From: Liolophura sinensis
Taxonomy: Eukaryota; Mollusca; Polyplacophora; Chitonida; Chitonidae
Direction: 5' to 3'
Assembly (NCBI RefSeq): GCF_032854445.1
Contig: NC_088295.1
Location: 80,892,644 to 80,956,643, forward strand
DNA: 64,000 nucleotides
The number at the start of each line of letters is the position of its first letter. Positions within the stretch are counted from its first letter, which is position 1. This document shows positions 23,701 to 34,700 of the stretch, one piece after another. The notes under the pieces were generated by a model. It worked only from the letters and a program-made list of their open reading frames with translations, had not been told where the DNA came from and did no database searches. Both the position numbers and the translations under genes were made by a program.

Positions 23701-26028
23701 ATAGTACAGATGTGTGTGGGTTGGGAAGGAGTATGCTGGTACCTTCATTCCTTACTTATGTGAAATGAAATCTGATATGTTTTATTTCAGAGAATTGAGG
23801 GTAAATTGTCCTGCCTCCTTTCTGCACAAGAAGGATATACAAAAGCAAAGAGTGAATTTGCAGCAAAGGTAAGTAGTGACAGAATATTGACTTGATTAGG
23901 TGTATATACTTGTAATGAAAAAAACAACCATGTACAGAATTGTTTCTAACAAACATTGTGGTTAGATATATGTTTGTAATCATTCATCCGACAGAGGGAC
24001 AGACTGTTGGTTCACTACATGATCTTTGTTTGATAATGCTCTGGGCTCACACTCAGTAAGATTGCTTGTTTGACTGACGACATATAAGTAAAAAAATTCT
24101 TAAGGACACATTAAATACCTGTCATACAAGTTATTGTTCAGCAAATATAAAACATAAATGTTGTTCGGTACCACTGTTTTCATTGCCGTACTGACGTAGG
24201 CTTATGGACATTATTGTTTGACAACAGAGGAGCAGATATAACTTGTTTGTTACCACTTTTGTTTATTGTTCCTTTATAGCAAACAGAGGAGCAGATAAAA
24301 CTGGTTCGTTACCAGCGTCGTTTAGAGGAGGAGATGAACCAGCCATTTCTTGATCTGTCCTTGCATCAAACTATCTACAAACTCATCATGAGCAATCACC
24401 CGAAACAGGCAGAGACACTGAGGAAAGATTTCAAAGTTCCTGACAGACGGTAACATTTTATCATATCATTTGCCTCACTAATACAGAGATAAGTAAAGAA
24501 ATTGTATAAAAGGATTTGGCTGTAATACAACTAATATTGTTGCTTGATAATGAATTAAATTTAGAAGTCAGTTTTTAAGTGAACATGTTCATTGTACAAA
24601 TTGATGGATATTCTGGCATGAGGTATCGAACTACAATTTGTATTTTATATTTGATTTACGGTACTTTGATATTGTACGAATGAACATTGTGTTGTTAAAC
24701 AGGGAAAAAAGTCTGAACAATCTCTTTTAAGCTATGTCAGCATTTGTAGAATGTTCATGTCAAATAAATTGATTGTAGTATAGCAATTCATCCCTAGATG
24801 AGTTGTTTGATGTCTACTCTGTGCCTTTAGGTATTGGTGGTTAAGGATTTCAGCTCTAGCAGAGGCTGGAGATTGGCTGGAGCTAGACAAATTTGGCAAA
24901 GGTAAAAAGTCACCCATTGGATTTGAGGTAAGGATCAGCTCATAATATATCGTGGTTTTCCAGTTATCACAGCCAAGTGAAGTCACTTTAATGTACTACA
25001 TGTAGGAGCTTTATATTAAGGCTAGGATGGCAGGTCATTCCATGAAGTTTTCCACTGAATGCATGCATAATAATGGAATTGATCGAGACAATAATGTTGT
25101 CAAAGATTAAAGATCTGAAATACTAAAATTTGAGCCCCTGATTTACTTAAGCAAGTCGGACAGTAGCCATACTGTGTTCTTTAAGATGTTATATGAAGAA
25201 TAGATTTCTCCTGAAATATATCTAAATATTTAGATGCCAACCTCATAAGGTTATAGCTACAAGTACATGCATGGCAGCTGGAACTAACACAACAGATGAC
25301 AGCTATTTTGCCTTGGTTGGGCCTGTCATACATGTGTCCTTTAAAAATTAGTGCCTGCTTTAATTTTATTTTGGGGGATTTTTCAGCCATTTGTGGATGT
25401 TTGCTTGAAGTACGGTAACCGTTTTGAAGCCTTGAAGTATGTCCCAAAGCTTGCACCTGAGCAGAAGGCAAAGGGCTATGTGAAATGCGAGTGAGTATCA
25501 GTCACTTCACCTGTTTGATCAATGATCCATGGTCTGCTTGAATCAAACTTTCATATACATCGTCCTCTGTGATGTGTTTTCATCAGATGACATGCGTCTT
25601 TTAGTGAGTGTACACTTGTACTGGTTACAGACATTTTTGTTGCTAACAGGCACATCTGCTTGTCAAGAAGAGTAAATTATTATATTTAATACTTCAGATT
25701 TTCTCCATTGTAAATGCACCAATGTTATTTATTTATTTATTTATTTTTAACCCGAACAGACACATGTAGTTTAGCGCACAAATTGTTTAGAAATATATCA
25801 TTTACATTTCATTATTTACTTGTATCTTATGAGCATGGTGTGTGAGGAAATAGTACAGTAGATAATAGTGTTAATATGCTTTATGGTTTCAGCAAAATGC
25901 CGCAGGCGGCTGAGGCAGCTATTGAGAACCGCAGTGAGTCTGACATGAAGTACGTCCTTTCTAAATGTGGTCCCATGGACAAACAAACGGCTGACAAACT
26001 AAGGGATATGCTGGCTGGCAAGAAATGA
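11729..26028 (+). CDS. VPS16: VPS16, core subunit of HOPS/CORVET tethering complexes (23 exons, complete)
   Basis: Spliced reading gives 2,478 nt, or 825 aa plus stop, close to the 839 aa of human VPS16. Family role: VPS16 is a scaffold of HOPS and CORVET, which tether late endosomes, lysosomes and early endosomes before SNARE fusion. Exons: 11729-11772, 12657-12745, 12919-13019, 13655-13783, 14192-14336, 14678-14796, 15892-16008, 16393-16448, 17441-17515, 18093-18187, 18486-18562, 18927-19052, 19464-19591, 20855-20999, 21516-21650, 22090-22198, 22853-22950, 23536-23640, 23791-23868, 24280-24449, 24831-24927, 25387-25490, 25893-26028. All introns are GT-AG and all phases agree. Matching stretches include [11 protein letters not shown] at the N-terminus, [60 protein letters not shown] and EQVPLLLKM. 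The first half (about 1-400) is the Vps16_N beta-propeller and the second the alpha-solenoid Vps16_C. The start has context AAAATGG, with an in-frame TGA at 11705. Oddities are minisatellites grown from the exon 6 and exon 17 donors, SINEs in introns 8 and 13, and a foldback element just before exon 9. Confidence 0.95.
14752..15837 (+). repeat. 63-bp minisatellite grown from the VPS16 exon 6 / intron 6 donor
   Basis: About 17 head-to-tail 63-bp units can be counted, the first being the last ~45 nt of exon 6 plus the start of intron 6. Each unit runs through GGTCAGTATCAGGCACAG, then gtgagtggttacc, then taatcag and ttcctattag. Nearly every unit keeps CAG/GTGAGT or a close form. Decayed donors are seen in the unit near 14920 (CAGATGAAT) and in the last unit. 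Because 63 is divisible by three, both strands show long artefactual reading frames. Confidence 0.95.
16764..17018 (+). mobile_element. tRNA-derived SINE, family 1, full length, in VPS16 intron 8
   Basis: The head carries a pol III A box (TGGCTCAGTCGG) and a B-box-like GAGTTCAAGTCC, as in a tRNA-derived SINE. The body includes the conserved 3' block gaaatattcttgagtacgg. It ends in cggcgtaaaacacaaatcaaa and (AAATA)n. The tRNA-like region is the SINE promoter and not a functional tRNA gene. Confidence 0.9.
17275..17404. mobile_element. 130-bp foldback (MITE-like) element in VPS16 intron 8
   Basis: Arms 17275-17320 and 17359-17404 are inverted copies, about 40 of 46 bases matching, with termini GGGCCC and tips reading CTTGCAC and AAGTCCTCTTA. 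The spacer is 38 bp. No clear target-site duplication is visible. It has no coding capacity, so it would be non-autonomous. Its right end is only 36 nt before exon 9. Confidence 0.75.
20611..20818 (-). mobile_element. SINE family 1, 5'-truncated, antisense in VPS16 intron 13
   Basis: Read on the minus strand it matches the family: tail (AAATA)n, accaatcaaat, gaaatgttcttgg, then ccataaggctggctgcc and the B-box side ttcaagtccagctcatgc. The tRNA-like head is missing beyond the ctctccaatg block. It ends about 36 nt before exon 14, which may have limited the insertion or its loss. Confidence 0.8.
22793..22826 (+). mobile_element. SINE-tail relic in VPS16 intron 16
   Basis: The string gaccaatcaaataaaaaaaa followed by caaaataaataaac matches the 3' terminus of SINE family 1. 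Nothing upstream can be assigned, so this is a weak relic. Confidence 0.35.
22932..23105 (+). repeat. 38-bp minisatellite grown from the VPS16 exon 17 / intron 17 donor
   Basis: About 4.6 copies are visible. The first begins in the last 19 nt of exon 17 (tatgcccttttccatcag) and crosses the genuine donor gtatgt. The unit ends with cggctaaccacaca. Every copy keeps CAG/GTATGT or GTATAT. The array stops at 23105 in gtatgtaggctgagg. Confidence 0.95.
24221..24323 (+). repeat. Two-copy duplication across the VPS16 exon 20 acceptor
   Basis: Intronic bases 24221-24264 closely resemble the first ~44 nt of exon 20 (from 24279). Both start acagaggagcagata and both run on to gttta, with roughly six differences. 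The period is about 58 bp. It looks like a tandem duplication in which the upstream copy decayed into intron sequence. Confidence 0.75.
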
Positions 26029-26850
26029 TGAGCTCAGCATAATACCAGACATTCCAAACTCAGTCAGTGTAGACAAATTGAGGAAGGGCACACTGGCTGG
26101 AATTCATAGTCAAATGATGTGGGTGTACAGACAGTGAGAAGGGAGGTAATTCTTTCAGACCATGCATGTCCTTCATCTCTGGGATGTATGCAATGAGAGC
26201 CAGACTCATGATGAATCATTTATAATGAATTTGACTTCAAAATTCAAAGAGAACATGATATGAGGCAAACTTGGTGTAACTACTCAGGCCATATTCTAAT
26301 TTCTTGCAACGTTTTGTGGTAAATTCCTCAGCTGAAGGTGTGATTTGAAGCGTCACTAAGTGCTAATTCCTGTATACTAATTTGATGAAGTACAGTAGTT
26401 ATGTAAAACAAATATAGTAGCATTAATATATATGTATATATATGTACATGTTATATGTTAAATTTGTAATTCAGTACTTGAGTATGGCGTTAAACATGAA
26501 TCAAATCAAAATTCTAATTCAGTATGAACAAAGATCATTTTTGCATTTGATGTCATTGGCATGTATTTTCAATCCTTATGATGTGGTACCAGCATTCACG
26601 AGGCAGCCACTCCAAATCACAGGAGATTGGTGTATACCTTGACACATTATGTAATATTATTGTACAGGTGTGAAATTTGTAACTGTAAGATCATTCATTT
26701 TAATTATCCGTTAATTACTTGCATGTTACTGTGTGTAACACTTGTGCAATATTGCTGGAATACCGGCATCCTATAAGAATTATGTGAGACCTTGAAAACA
26801 ACATTAAATTGTTGTGGAAGCTGTATAATAAAGCAAACTATGCCCCTTCA
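26029..26850 (+). other. VPS16: VPS16 3' untranslated region with AATAAA at 26827
   Basis: The first clear polyadenylation hexamer after the VPS16 stop is AATAAA at 26827-26832, which implies a 3'UTR of about 0.8 kb. A second AATAAA near 28264 could serve a longer form that would include the 33-bp minisatellite. A short relic of a SINE 3' end (cttgagtatggcgttaaac and an A-rich tail) lies at 26476-26508. Confidence 0.5.
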
Positions 26851-27123
26851 TATGTAAGATTTTCTTAAACATTCATAAAGGTGTCCGGCCCTAGAAATTC
26901 ATTGGACGAGCATGCAGGCCTAAGGTTATTTGGCACAAGTTCATGCTACATGTTGTGCTAAATCTAAGCTACCAATCTTGGACTATCCTGGGCCCCATTC
27001 TGTAGTCAGTGATCATGAGCTAAGTTGATTGTAATTGTCATGGTTTAATGTAAAATTTACACGTATTCTAGAGTTGCTGTGTGGAACCTGGCAAGGGTAA
27101 ATGGCACAAACATTTGTTGACTG

Positions 27124-27672
27124 GTACAGTGATTGGTACACATATAAAATGATATTGTTACAGTGATTGGTTCATATATAAATACTACTGGTACAGTCAT
27201 TGGTACATATATAAATGATACTGGTACAGTGATTGGTACATATATAAATGATGCTGGTACAGTGATGGGTACATGTATAAATGATACTGGTACAGTGATT
27301 GGTAAATATATAAATGATACTGGTACAGTGATTGGTACATGTATAAATGATGCTGGTACAGTGATGGGTACATGTATAAATGATACTGGTACAGTGATTG
27401 GTAAATATATAAATGATACTGGTACAGTGATTGGTACATATATAAATGATACTGGTACAGAAATTGGTACATATATAAATGATACTGGTACAGCGATTGG
27501 TACATATATAAATGATACTGGTACAGTGATTGGTACATACATGTATATAAATGATACTGCTACAGTAATTGGTACTCATATTAATGATACTCGTACAGCG
27601 ATTGGTACACATATAAAAGATACTGGTACAGTGATTGGTAAATATATAAATGATACTGGTACATTGATTAAT
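27124..27672. repeat. 33-bp minisatellite downstream of VPS16
   Basis: About 16 units carry the core gatactggtacagtgattgg followed by tacatatataaat. The ends are more diverged than the centre. The period is divisible by three, which explains several overlapping long reading frames on both strands. Confidence 0.95.
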
Positions 27673-29039
27673 TTGTGAATGTAGAAGATAATACATAACA
27701 GTAATCATATTTCCAGTCATAAATTGAAATTACATATGTGGTGCTAAGTAAATAAATTGCGTGAAAATGCACTCAGTATTCATTGTTTCTATGACATACA
27801 TGTTTATTGTACAGGCATGACAGGAATATAGAAAGTCCATGTTTTTTGTATCAACCTCTGCAAGAGTAATGGAGGCCTTTCCACTGTTGATGATGCATTT
27901 TGTGTATGTGTAAGCCATCATCAATGTTTGAAAAATGTAATGTACATATACGTGTATTGCTCATAGAGTATAAGACTATACTATTGATATTTACATGTGT
28001 ACAAACTATGTACATTGCTTGGAGCAATGTTTTGAGGTATATACGTGTCGTATTATAGGTGCATATGTACGTGTTTGTGTTCCTGTATAGGGGTTTTTGT
28101 GACATCTCCCAGTGGGGTAGAAATTGTCCATCTGTAATGCACAGTTGCATCCTCAAGTACTTTTCTCCTGTGTATGTCCATGGTTCTAATCATGAATTAT
28201 AATTAAGACCTCATCAAGCATGCTTGGATCTCTGTTGCAGTATGAAGGAATTTCTTCAAATTAAATAAAAGAAGCAGAGCTACATATTGTGGTGAGCAGA
28301 TGTTTTTTGTCATGTACATTTTATACAGGATGCACATCATTTGTATGTTCATGGATGATTGGATTGATCAGTCTAGTAGTAATTGTTAGCTCTTATCTTT
28401 AGGCCCTTTACAGTGGGGGTGGGGAAGTAGCTTTTTATGTGGTTTTGTGCCATGTATACTCCACTGTGGCTGGGGAGTATATACATGTAGCTATCAGCGG
28501 CTATCACAATGTCACATTGGATTAATTCTTTGATTTAATACTGTGCTCATGTTGATCTGATATCCTTCTGCTGCTCGGCTTATTGCTCTCGGGTTTGAAG
28601 TGCTCGTCATAAATTATCTCTATCTATTCTTTTACACAAATTTCATCCCCAAATCATTCAATCATATTACCATATGTATTTCTCCAAGGAAACCTAGTCT
28701 TAAGGATATCCATGGCTTAGTTTCCCATCTAAGACCTAAATTTAACATGAAGTCAATGTCAGTGACCAGTGTTTTTGTGAGCCTCTTGAGACTTTAACAG
28801 AAGACTTAGTTACTTAATCTTCTTCCTAATTTTCAAATAAATGACAACCTTGAACCCTGAGGGCAAATATTCTGAAATAATTACAAAGTGGATATGGTTG
28901 CTTCTATTTTTTTTTTGTGAAAGAAGCAAAATGCATCTAAGATTTTGTCTTTATTTCATCTTTGTACCTTCTAAAATCTGACAGAACGTTGTTGGAGTGT
29001 CAGCCGATAGGAGAAGGTCATGTGACAAAACTTTGTGCC
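27673..29039. other. No gene supported; intergenic
   Basis: AT-rich sequence after the 33-bp array, with an AATAAA near 28264 that could end a long VPS16 transcript. Confidence 0.5.
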
Positions 29040-29311
29040 CTGGTGGTGAACAAGGTGTAGCCATTGATAGCTACCTGTAGCACAGAACAATGACTCGGGG
29101 AGCCTCTCACCAATGCTGTCACTATAAGTGCACCTCCATCTGATGCTAGTTTCCTCTCTGGTTGTATGTGGGAAGCTTTGTCAGCAACGTGTGAATGGTC
29201 ATGGTTTCCCCTGGGCTCTGCCTGGTTTCCTCCCGCCATAATGTTGGTTGCCGTCGTATAAGTGAAATATTCTTGAGTAAAGCATTAAACACAAGTCAAA
29301 TAAATAAATAA
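29040..29311 (+). mobile_element. SINE family 1, diverged copy
   Basis: Recognisable blocks are gggagcctctcaccaatgct, cctctctggttgtatgtggg, ctgggctctgcctggtttcc, gtgaaatattcttgag and the tail aagtcaaataaataaata. The tRNA-like head is weak. Confidence 0.8.
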
Positions 29312-29424
29312 CTGAACAGGTCACCTGAGTATATTTTTGAAGGAGAATCATGAGGTATATGGGTCAGGTCACACGAAAGACTTGTGAGACTTGTGGTACT
29401 TGTGGCCATCTCGCTTGGGGCTGA

Positions 29425-29590
29425 GCACTGAAAGGTCATTATAATGACCGGGTGCCACTCTAATGGGATTGAGTGTGGTGTCATGTCCGGAGTCTTCGGC
29501 ATGGACTTGCCCTGCCGCCAGAAGACACAGTATATGTACACACACCTAATGACTCCTTGTTGCCATATGATTGAAATTGTTTATTTTAAA
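29425..29590 (+). mobile_element. SINE family 2, partial copy
   Basis: The segment shares ordered blocks with the copy at 33785-34125: tgtcatgtccggagtcttcg, gccagaagacacagtatatg and gactccttgttgccatatga. The tRNA-like head is not recognisable. Confidence 0.65.
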
Positions 29591-32370
29591 TTATGGTGTT
29601 CAAATTTAAGCATGCATACATATTCATTGACCTATACACATGTACATGGAGCTATGTAGACCAGTGGTCTTCTAGCTAGTTAGGTGACATGCCGAAGCAT
29701 AATTCACACTGTGTAAGTACTTCACTGTCCATGTCATCACACTACACATGTATGTTTTAAATCTTCAGCCCATTACATAGCCAGAACACATGGGACAGTT
29801 CTTATGGACATTATGAAATGCATGAGCATAGATAGAAATCGATGCCATCTAATTGCTGATCACGTATAAATGTTAATGTCATGTCGATGTCTCGACATCA
29901 CTTGTTTCTGGTGGGAACGCCCATACTTTTGAATCCCTAACTCTCAGTACTGCCCCGATGATATAAAGCTACTGGCTATATCAGACTGGATAGCTATTGA
30001 TTATTCATCTGATGGTGTCTCACAGCTTTGACGTCACCTCACATTTATACAGAGCTCATAAAATGGTAAAAGTGATTTATGGTTTCATCATGGCATGTCA
30101 CCAGAACAGGTACACCAATAATTCCACACAGGTTTAGTGATTGTTTCATGTAAGCGGGGTTAGTAGAAAGGGTTTTGTGTTGTCCAGCCAGCCTGTTGTG
30201 CTAAAATGCCCTGGTTACATTGATTCCCAGAGAAGATCGTGTGGTGGCCATGGTTAAGACAAAATGTTTGCTGACTCCCTATAGACTGACCTGCGAATTG
30301 TTCTTGTGTCATGTTACTTCATTCGTCATAGCAACGATAACGTTTATACCTGGTTCATAACTGCGCTTACAATGTACGGCGTGATAGGTATCTCACCAAC
30401 CACTCAGGTAAGTGCTTATCTTCCTAGAGCTTATAACCAATGGCATTGACATCTATTGTTGTGTAACAATACTTCTGATACTTGTTAAAGCCTGTCATAT
30501 ACAGCTACAGTTTGTGACAATAGCAGCATGAAATATTTATAGAACTGCATTATGCTATCTGAGTTGGGCTGTTTTAATGTCTTCACCAGGTTTATTTTAA
30601 TCGATATGTACATATAATCTAAAAAATACATTTATCTGAAAAATTTGGAAAAAAGTATCAAAACTTACCAAAATTTGCCAAATAAGTGTACATGGGTTTG
30701 GCAGAGAATTGCCCAGTATGTTTGAAAAAGATTACACGTACGAAGTAGATTGTTATTAACGATTTACATCTGTATCCGTTATGGCTAAATTATGTTACTT
30801 TTTTCACGTTGAGTAGGATTGTTCTGCAGTTGTACATGGGTATTAAAAAGAGAGTACAGTGTAATGCTAGAGATGTAGTAAGTAGAATTTAAGGCAAAGT
30901 TATGTCAAGTTAGCTGTAGATGCATAAGTAGATAAGCCATAGGCTGATATGGCATAATACAGTTATGTACATGGCCTGGTTATGAGTCCCTGACTGTAGC
31001 ACTTAACATCCTCCACAAATCCAGCCCTGCCAAGATAAACACAAGGTTATACTGCCAGTTCTGTATCGATGCCTGACTTCCTGTTGAGACCGTTATTTGG
31101 CGTGACTCTCACATCAGATTACCCTGGTTAACATCAGGATCAGGCGCTTTGGGATACTCCAGACAGAACACTGTAAACTGTTCACTTGGGACTGTGTTCA
31201 GCATGTAACCCTTCAAAGCTTTACTGGACTTTCAAGCATGGAAGTGCATGTATTTTTAAAAATTAAAAAATAAACTAAAATATTTTATGGTTCACAGAAA
31301 TGTATTGTGCATGTTAATGAGTGTGTATATGTAAATTTGAGATTATCTACATGCAATAGATTATCAGAGACTGCCATATTTTGGCTGTGAGAAGGATCAG
31401 GACTTAAAGCTGTGTAGGCTTCAGAATGTCTGCATCTAATGAGTACATGTGGTCCAGTCAGGGTTATAACAAGTGCTGCTCGGTTTGGGAAGAGCACCTA
31501 TACACCTGTGATGGCTTGGGAGACCATTACACGTATTCTAGAGTTGCTGGAGGTGGGTGGATGAATAGATGCAGGTATTTCTTTGTCTATTTGGTCCTAT
31601 CTTTGCAACAGTGGTGTCACTTTGGTGATTTTGTCATAGCACACAGATGTTCCAGAAAAGTTCTGTTTCTTTTAATTTTAAAAGAGAAAACTAATTAAGA
31701 ATAAACTTATATAGATGATACACCTTGTATCAAAATGAAGGGCCATACATCACATATTTGTGAACATATAAACATGCAGATGTCACAAGAAATGGTTTGG
31801 TCCGATAATAGGTAATATACATGTACATGTAAGGGCATAATGTAAATGACATTTTCTGTTAGTTTTCCAACAACTAAGCTCTATTTGATCAGGCTGTATG
31901 GTTGAGCCTCACCATTATAGTGGTAGTACTAATAATGTTGACACTTTTCTTTATAGGCTTTCAGATTATCCTATTAGTGTAAACAATTAAGTAGAGGGTA
32001 TAGCATGGGGAGAACAGTGATAACAAAAACATCTTTACTGTTCGTATTTACCACCCATGCCTAATCTCAGGTTATGCCTTCTTAGTCACAAAATAAACAG
32101 TGATATATACATGTAAATATGTGTTTAGAATTGAATTTACCTACATACATAAATCTATACCTGTAGAAAAATAGGATATTGCCAAGACTTTTACCATAGT
32201 TTAAATAACTTGTATGATTGACTTCATGCTGGTAATCTGCCAGAAATGTATACATGTAGCTCTCGTGTATCTAATCCAGGTACATGTTTAGCCTCTTTAC
32301 TACCGGGGCTATGGATATAGGGTTTTAGTGCTGTTTACACTGTGATGTAATAAATTCCTATCTGTGACAG
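29591..32370. other. Intergenic, mostly featureless
   Basis: Apart from the candidate small exon at 30372-30407, I see only AT-rich sequence. A 23-bp word at 31527-31549 also occurs at 27057-27079. Confidence 0.5.
30372..30407 (+). CDS. Candidate small first coding exon (12 codons), possibly of the 36661-39254 gene
   Basis: ATG at 30372 opens MYGVIGISPTTQ and runs into a perfect donor, CAG/GTAAGT, at 30407/30408. The frame ends in phase 0. Assignment to the downstream gene is inference; it may equally be a leader exon or chance. Confidence 0.3.
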
Positions 32371-32422
32371 ACTCCTGGGGCTCCACCCGCTCCTACCATC
32401 CAGGTGTAGTCTGTTTGTGCAG
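32371..32422 (+). other. Candidate small upstream exon (33 or 52 bp)
   Basis: The segment follows tctgtgacag and ends either at 32403 (CAG/gtgtag, leaving 11 open codons, TPGAPPAPTIQ) or at 32422 (CAG/gtaagc, a stronger donor but with an in-frame stop). The stronger donor favours a non-coding leader exon. Confidence 0.25.
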
Positions 32423-32698
32423 GTAAGCATGTCTATGTCCTCATCATGGATCAGTGTTTATATACTATTCACCAAGTTGTGAGTATATGTGTAGACTTGT
32501 TGTATGTGGTGATTATGGTATAGAACGTGCAGTATTCAATTTCATTGCATGTTGAAAAGTGTCAGGTAAAATCATATTGTTGACGCTAGGGTCATACTGT
32601 GATGTTTTATCAATTGTCAATCATCATTTGTTGTCTTGTCAACTATGAAATTCATCCTTTGATATCTTAAGTGCCCTGCATGTTGTAAACTGCCAGCT

Positions 32699-33765
32699 TC
32701 ACTTGTGATATCTTGTCAATTGTCATTTTCACCTGTGATGTCTTGCCAACTGTCATGTTCACCTGTGATGTCTTGTCAGCTGTCATGTTCACCTGATTTG
32801 TCTTGTCAACTGTCATGTCCACCTGTGATGTCTTGTCAACTCTTGTGTTCACCTGTGATGTCTTGTCAACTGTCATGTTCACCTGTGATGTCTTATCAAC
32901 TGTCATGTCCACCTGTGATGTCTTGTCAACTGTCATGTTCACCTGTGATGTCTTGTCAACTGTCATGTTCACCTGTGATGTCTTGTCAACTGTCATGTCC
33001 ACCTGTGATGTCTTGTCAACTGTCATGTTCACCTGTGATGTCTTGTCAACTGTCATGTTCACCTGTGATGTCTTGTCAACTGTCATGTCCACCTGTGATG
33101 TCTTGTCAACTGTCATGTTCACCTGTGATGTCTTGCCAACTGTCATGTTCACCTGTGATGTCTTGTCAACTGTCATGTTCACCTGTGATGTCTTGTCAAC
33201 TGTCATATTCACCTGTGATGTCTTGTCAACTGTCATGTTCACCTGTGATGTCTTGTCAACTGCCATGTCCACCTGTGATGTCTTGTCAACTGTCATGTTC
33301 ACCTGTGATGTCTTGTCAACTGTCATGTCCACTGGTGATGTCTTATCAACTGTCATGTTCACCTGTGATGTCTTGTCAACTGTCATGTTCACCTGTGATG
33401 TCTTGCCAACTGTCATGTTCATCTGTGATGTTTTGTCAAGTGTTATGTTCATCTGTGATGTCTTGTCAACTGTCATGTTCACCTGTGATATCTTGTCAAC
33501 TGTCAATTTCTTCTGTGATGTCAACTGTCATGTTCATCTGTGATGTCTTGTCAACTGCCAGGTTCACCTGTGATGTTTTGTCAACTGCTGTGTTGACTTG
33601 TGATGTCTGCGAACACTCAGATTCTCCCTGTGATGTCTTTTCAACTATCAGGTTGACCCTATGCTGTTTTTTTAACCTGGTGTGCTCATCCTGTGATATC
33701 TTTCAAGTGTCAAGTTTATTTTATGATGTCATGTCAACTGTCAGCTTCACCCTGTTTCAACTGTG
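32699..33765. repeat. 30-bp minisatellite, left block, with a partial 90-bp higher-order pattern
   Basis: About 31 units of acctgtgatgtcttgtcaac plus tgtcatgttc are visible, degrading after about 33,480. Variant units ending in gtcc recur every third unit across about 32,790-33,090, giving a 90-bp higher-order period. The 353-codon plus frame and 285-codon minus frame are repeat artefacts. Confidence 0.95.
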
Positions 33766-33784
33766 AGGATCAATCGGTCAACCT

Positions 33785-34125
33785 CTTTTGTGGTCCAGTT
33801 GCTAGAGAGTTGGAGATCTGGGATCAAACCCAGGGCGGGTCATACCACAGACTTTATAAATGGTACTTGTTGCTGCCTCACTTGGTGCTCTGCATTGAGA
33901 AGTTAGAGCAAGAAATTAGGTTTGGTTGACTTTGTGTCAGTATAATGTGAATGAGTGGGCTGTCATGCCTGGTGTCTTCGGCATGATACTTTTGTAGAGA
34001 CAGCACTTTGACAGGATGGACTCGCTCTACCACAAGAATACACGGTCTATATGCACAACGAATGACTCCCCGTTGTCATATGACTGAAAAATTGGGATGT
34101 AAAAACCCAAGTATACATACATACA
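33785..34125 (+). mobile_element. SINE family 2, full length, inserted in a minisatellite
   Basis: A tRNA-like head (gttgctagagagttgg, then a B-box-like gggatcaaaccc) is followed by a body with ggtgtcttcggcatgatact, ctctaccacaagaatacacg and gactccccgttgtcatatga. The tail is rich in CATA (atacatacatacatc). Related 30-bp minisatellite sequence lies on both sides. This family differs from the (AAATA)n family. Confidence 0.75.
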
Positions 34126-34700
34126 TCATCCTGTCATGTCTTGTCAACATCATCCTGTCATGTCATTGCCAGCTGTCAGCTCCCTTCTGTTATGCTTTTC
34201 CAACTGCCAGTTCACCCAGTAAGCTTCATCCGATCATGTTTGGATGTAAGGTACATGTATATCATATGATCTCTTGTTAACTGATATGTTCATCTTGTCA
34301 TGTTTGTCAACTGTCAGATTCATCTTCTCAGCTATCATTTTCGCCTTTGCCATGCCTTGTCAACTGTCATGTTCGCCTTTCCATGGCTTGTCAACTTCCA
34401 TGTTCACCTTGTCATGTCTTGTCAACATCCTTGTTTGCCTTGTTGTGTCTTGTCAACTGCCATGTTCATCTTGTCATGTCTTGTCAACTTTTGTGTGCAT
34501 CTTTCATATGTCTTGTCAACTGACATGTTCATCTTGTCATGTCTTGTCAACTTTCATGTTCATCTTGTCAACTGCCATGTTCATCTGGTCATGTCTTGTC
34601 AACTGGTATGTTCATCTTGTCATGTCTTGTCAACTGTGAAGTTTTGTGATGAAGTTTAATAATTTCCAGGTTTCTCTTGTTGTGTCTGGTTAATATCATT
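34126..34700. repeat. Diverged right block of the 30-bp minisatellite
   Basis: Repeated catgtcttgtcaactgtcat and ttcatcttgtcatg words of about 29-30 bp resume after the family 2 SINE. They look like an older or faster-decaying part of the same array. Confidence 0.8.

Noticed and set aside
27057-27720. Repeat proteins of 160-180 codons
   Set aside because: They arise from the 33-bp minisatellite in all open frames and have no start or splice context.
28600-28797. 65-codon plus frame with PRKPSLKDIHGLVSHLRP
   Set aside because: It has mixed composition but no splice sites or homology I can recognise.
32667-33766. Overlapping frames of 285, 246 and 353 codons on both strands
   Set aside because: They consist wholly of a 30-bp tandem repeat read in several frames and show no non-repeat domain.
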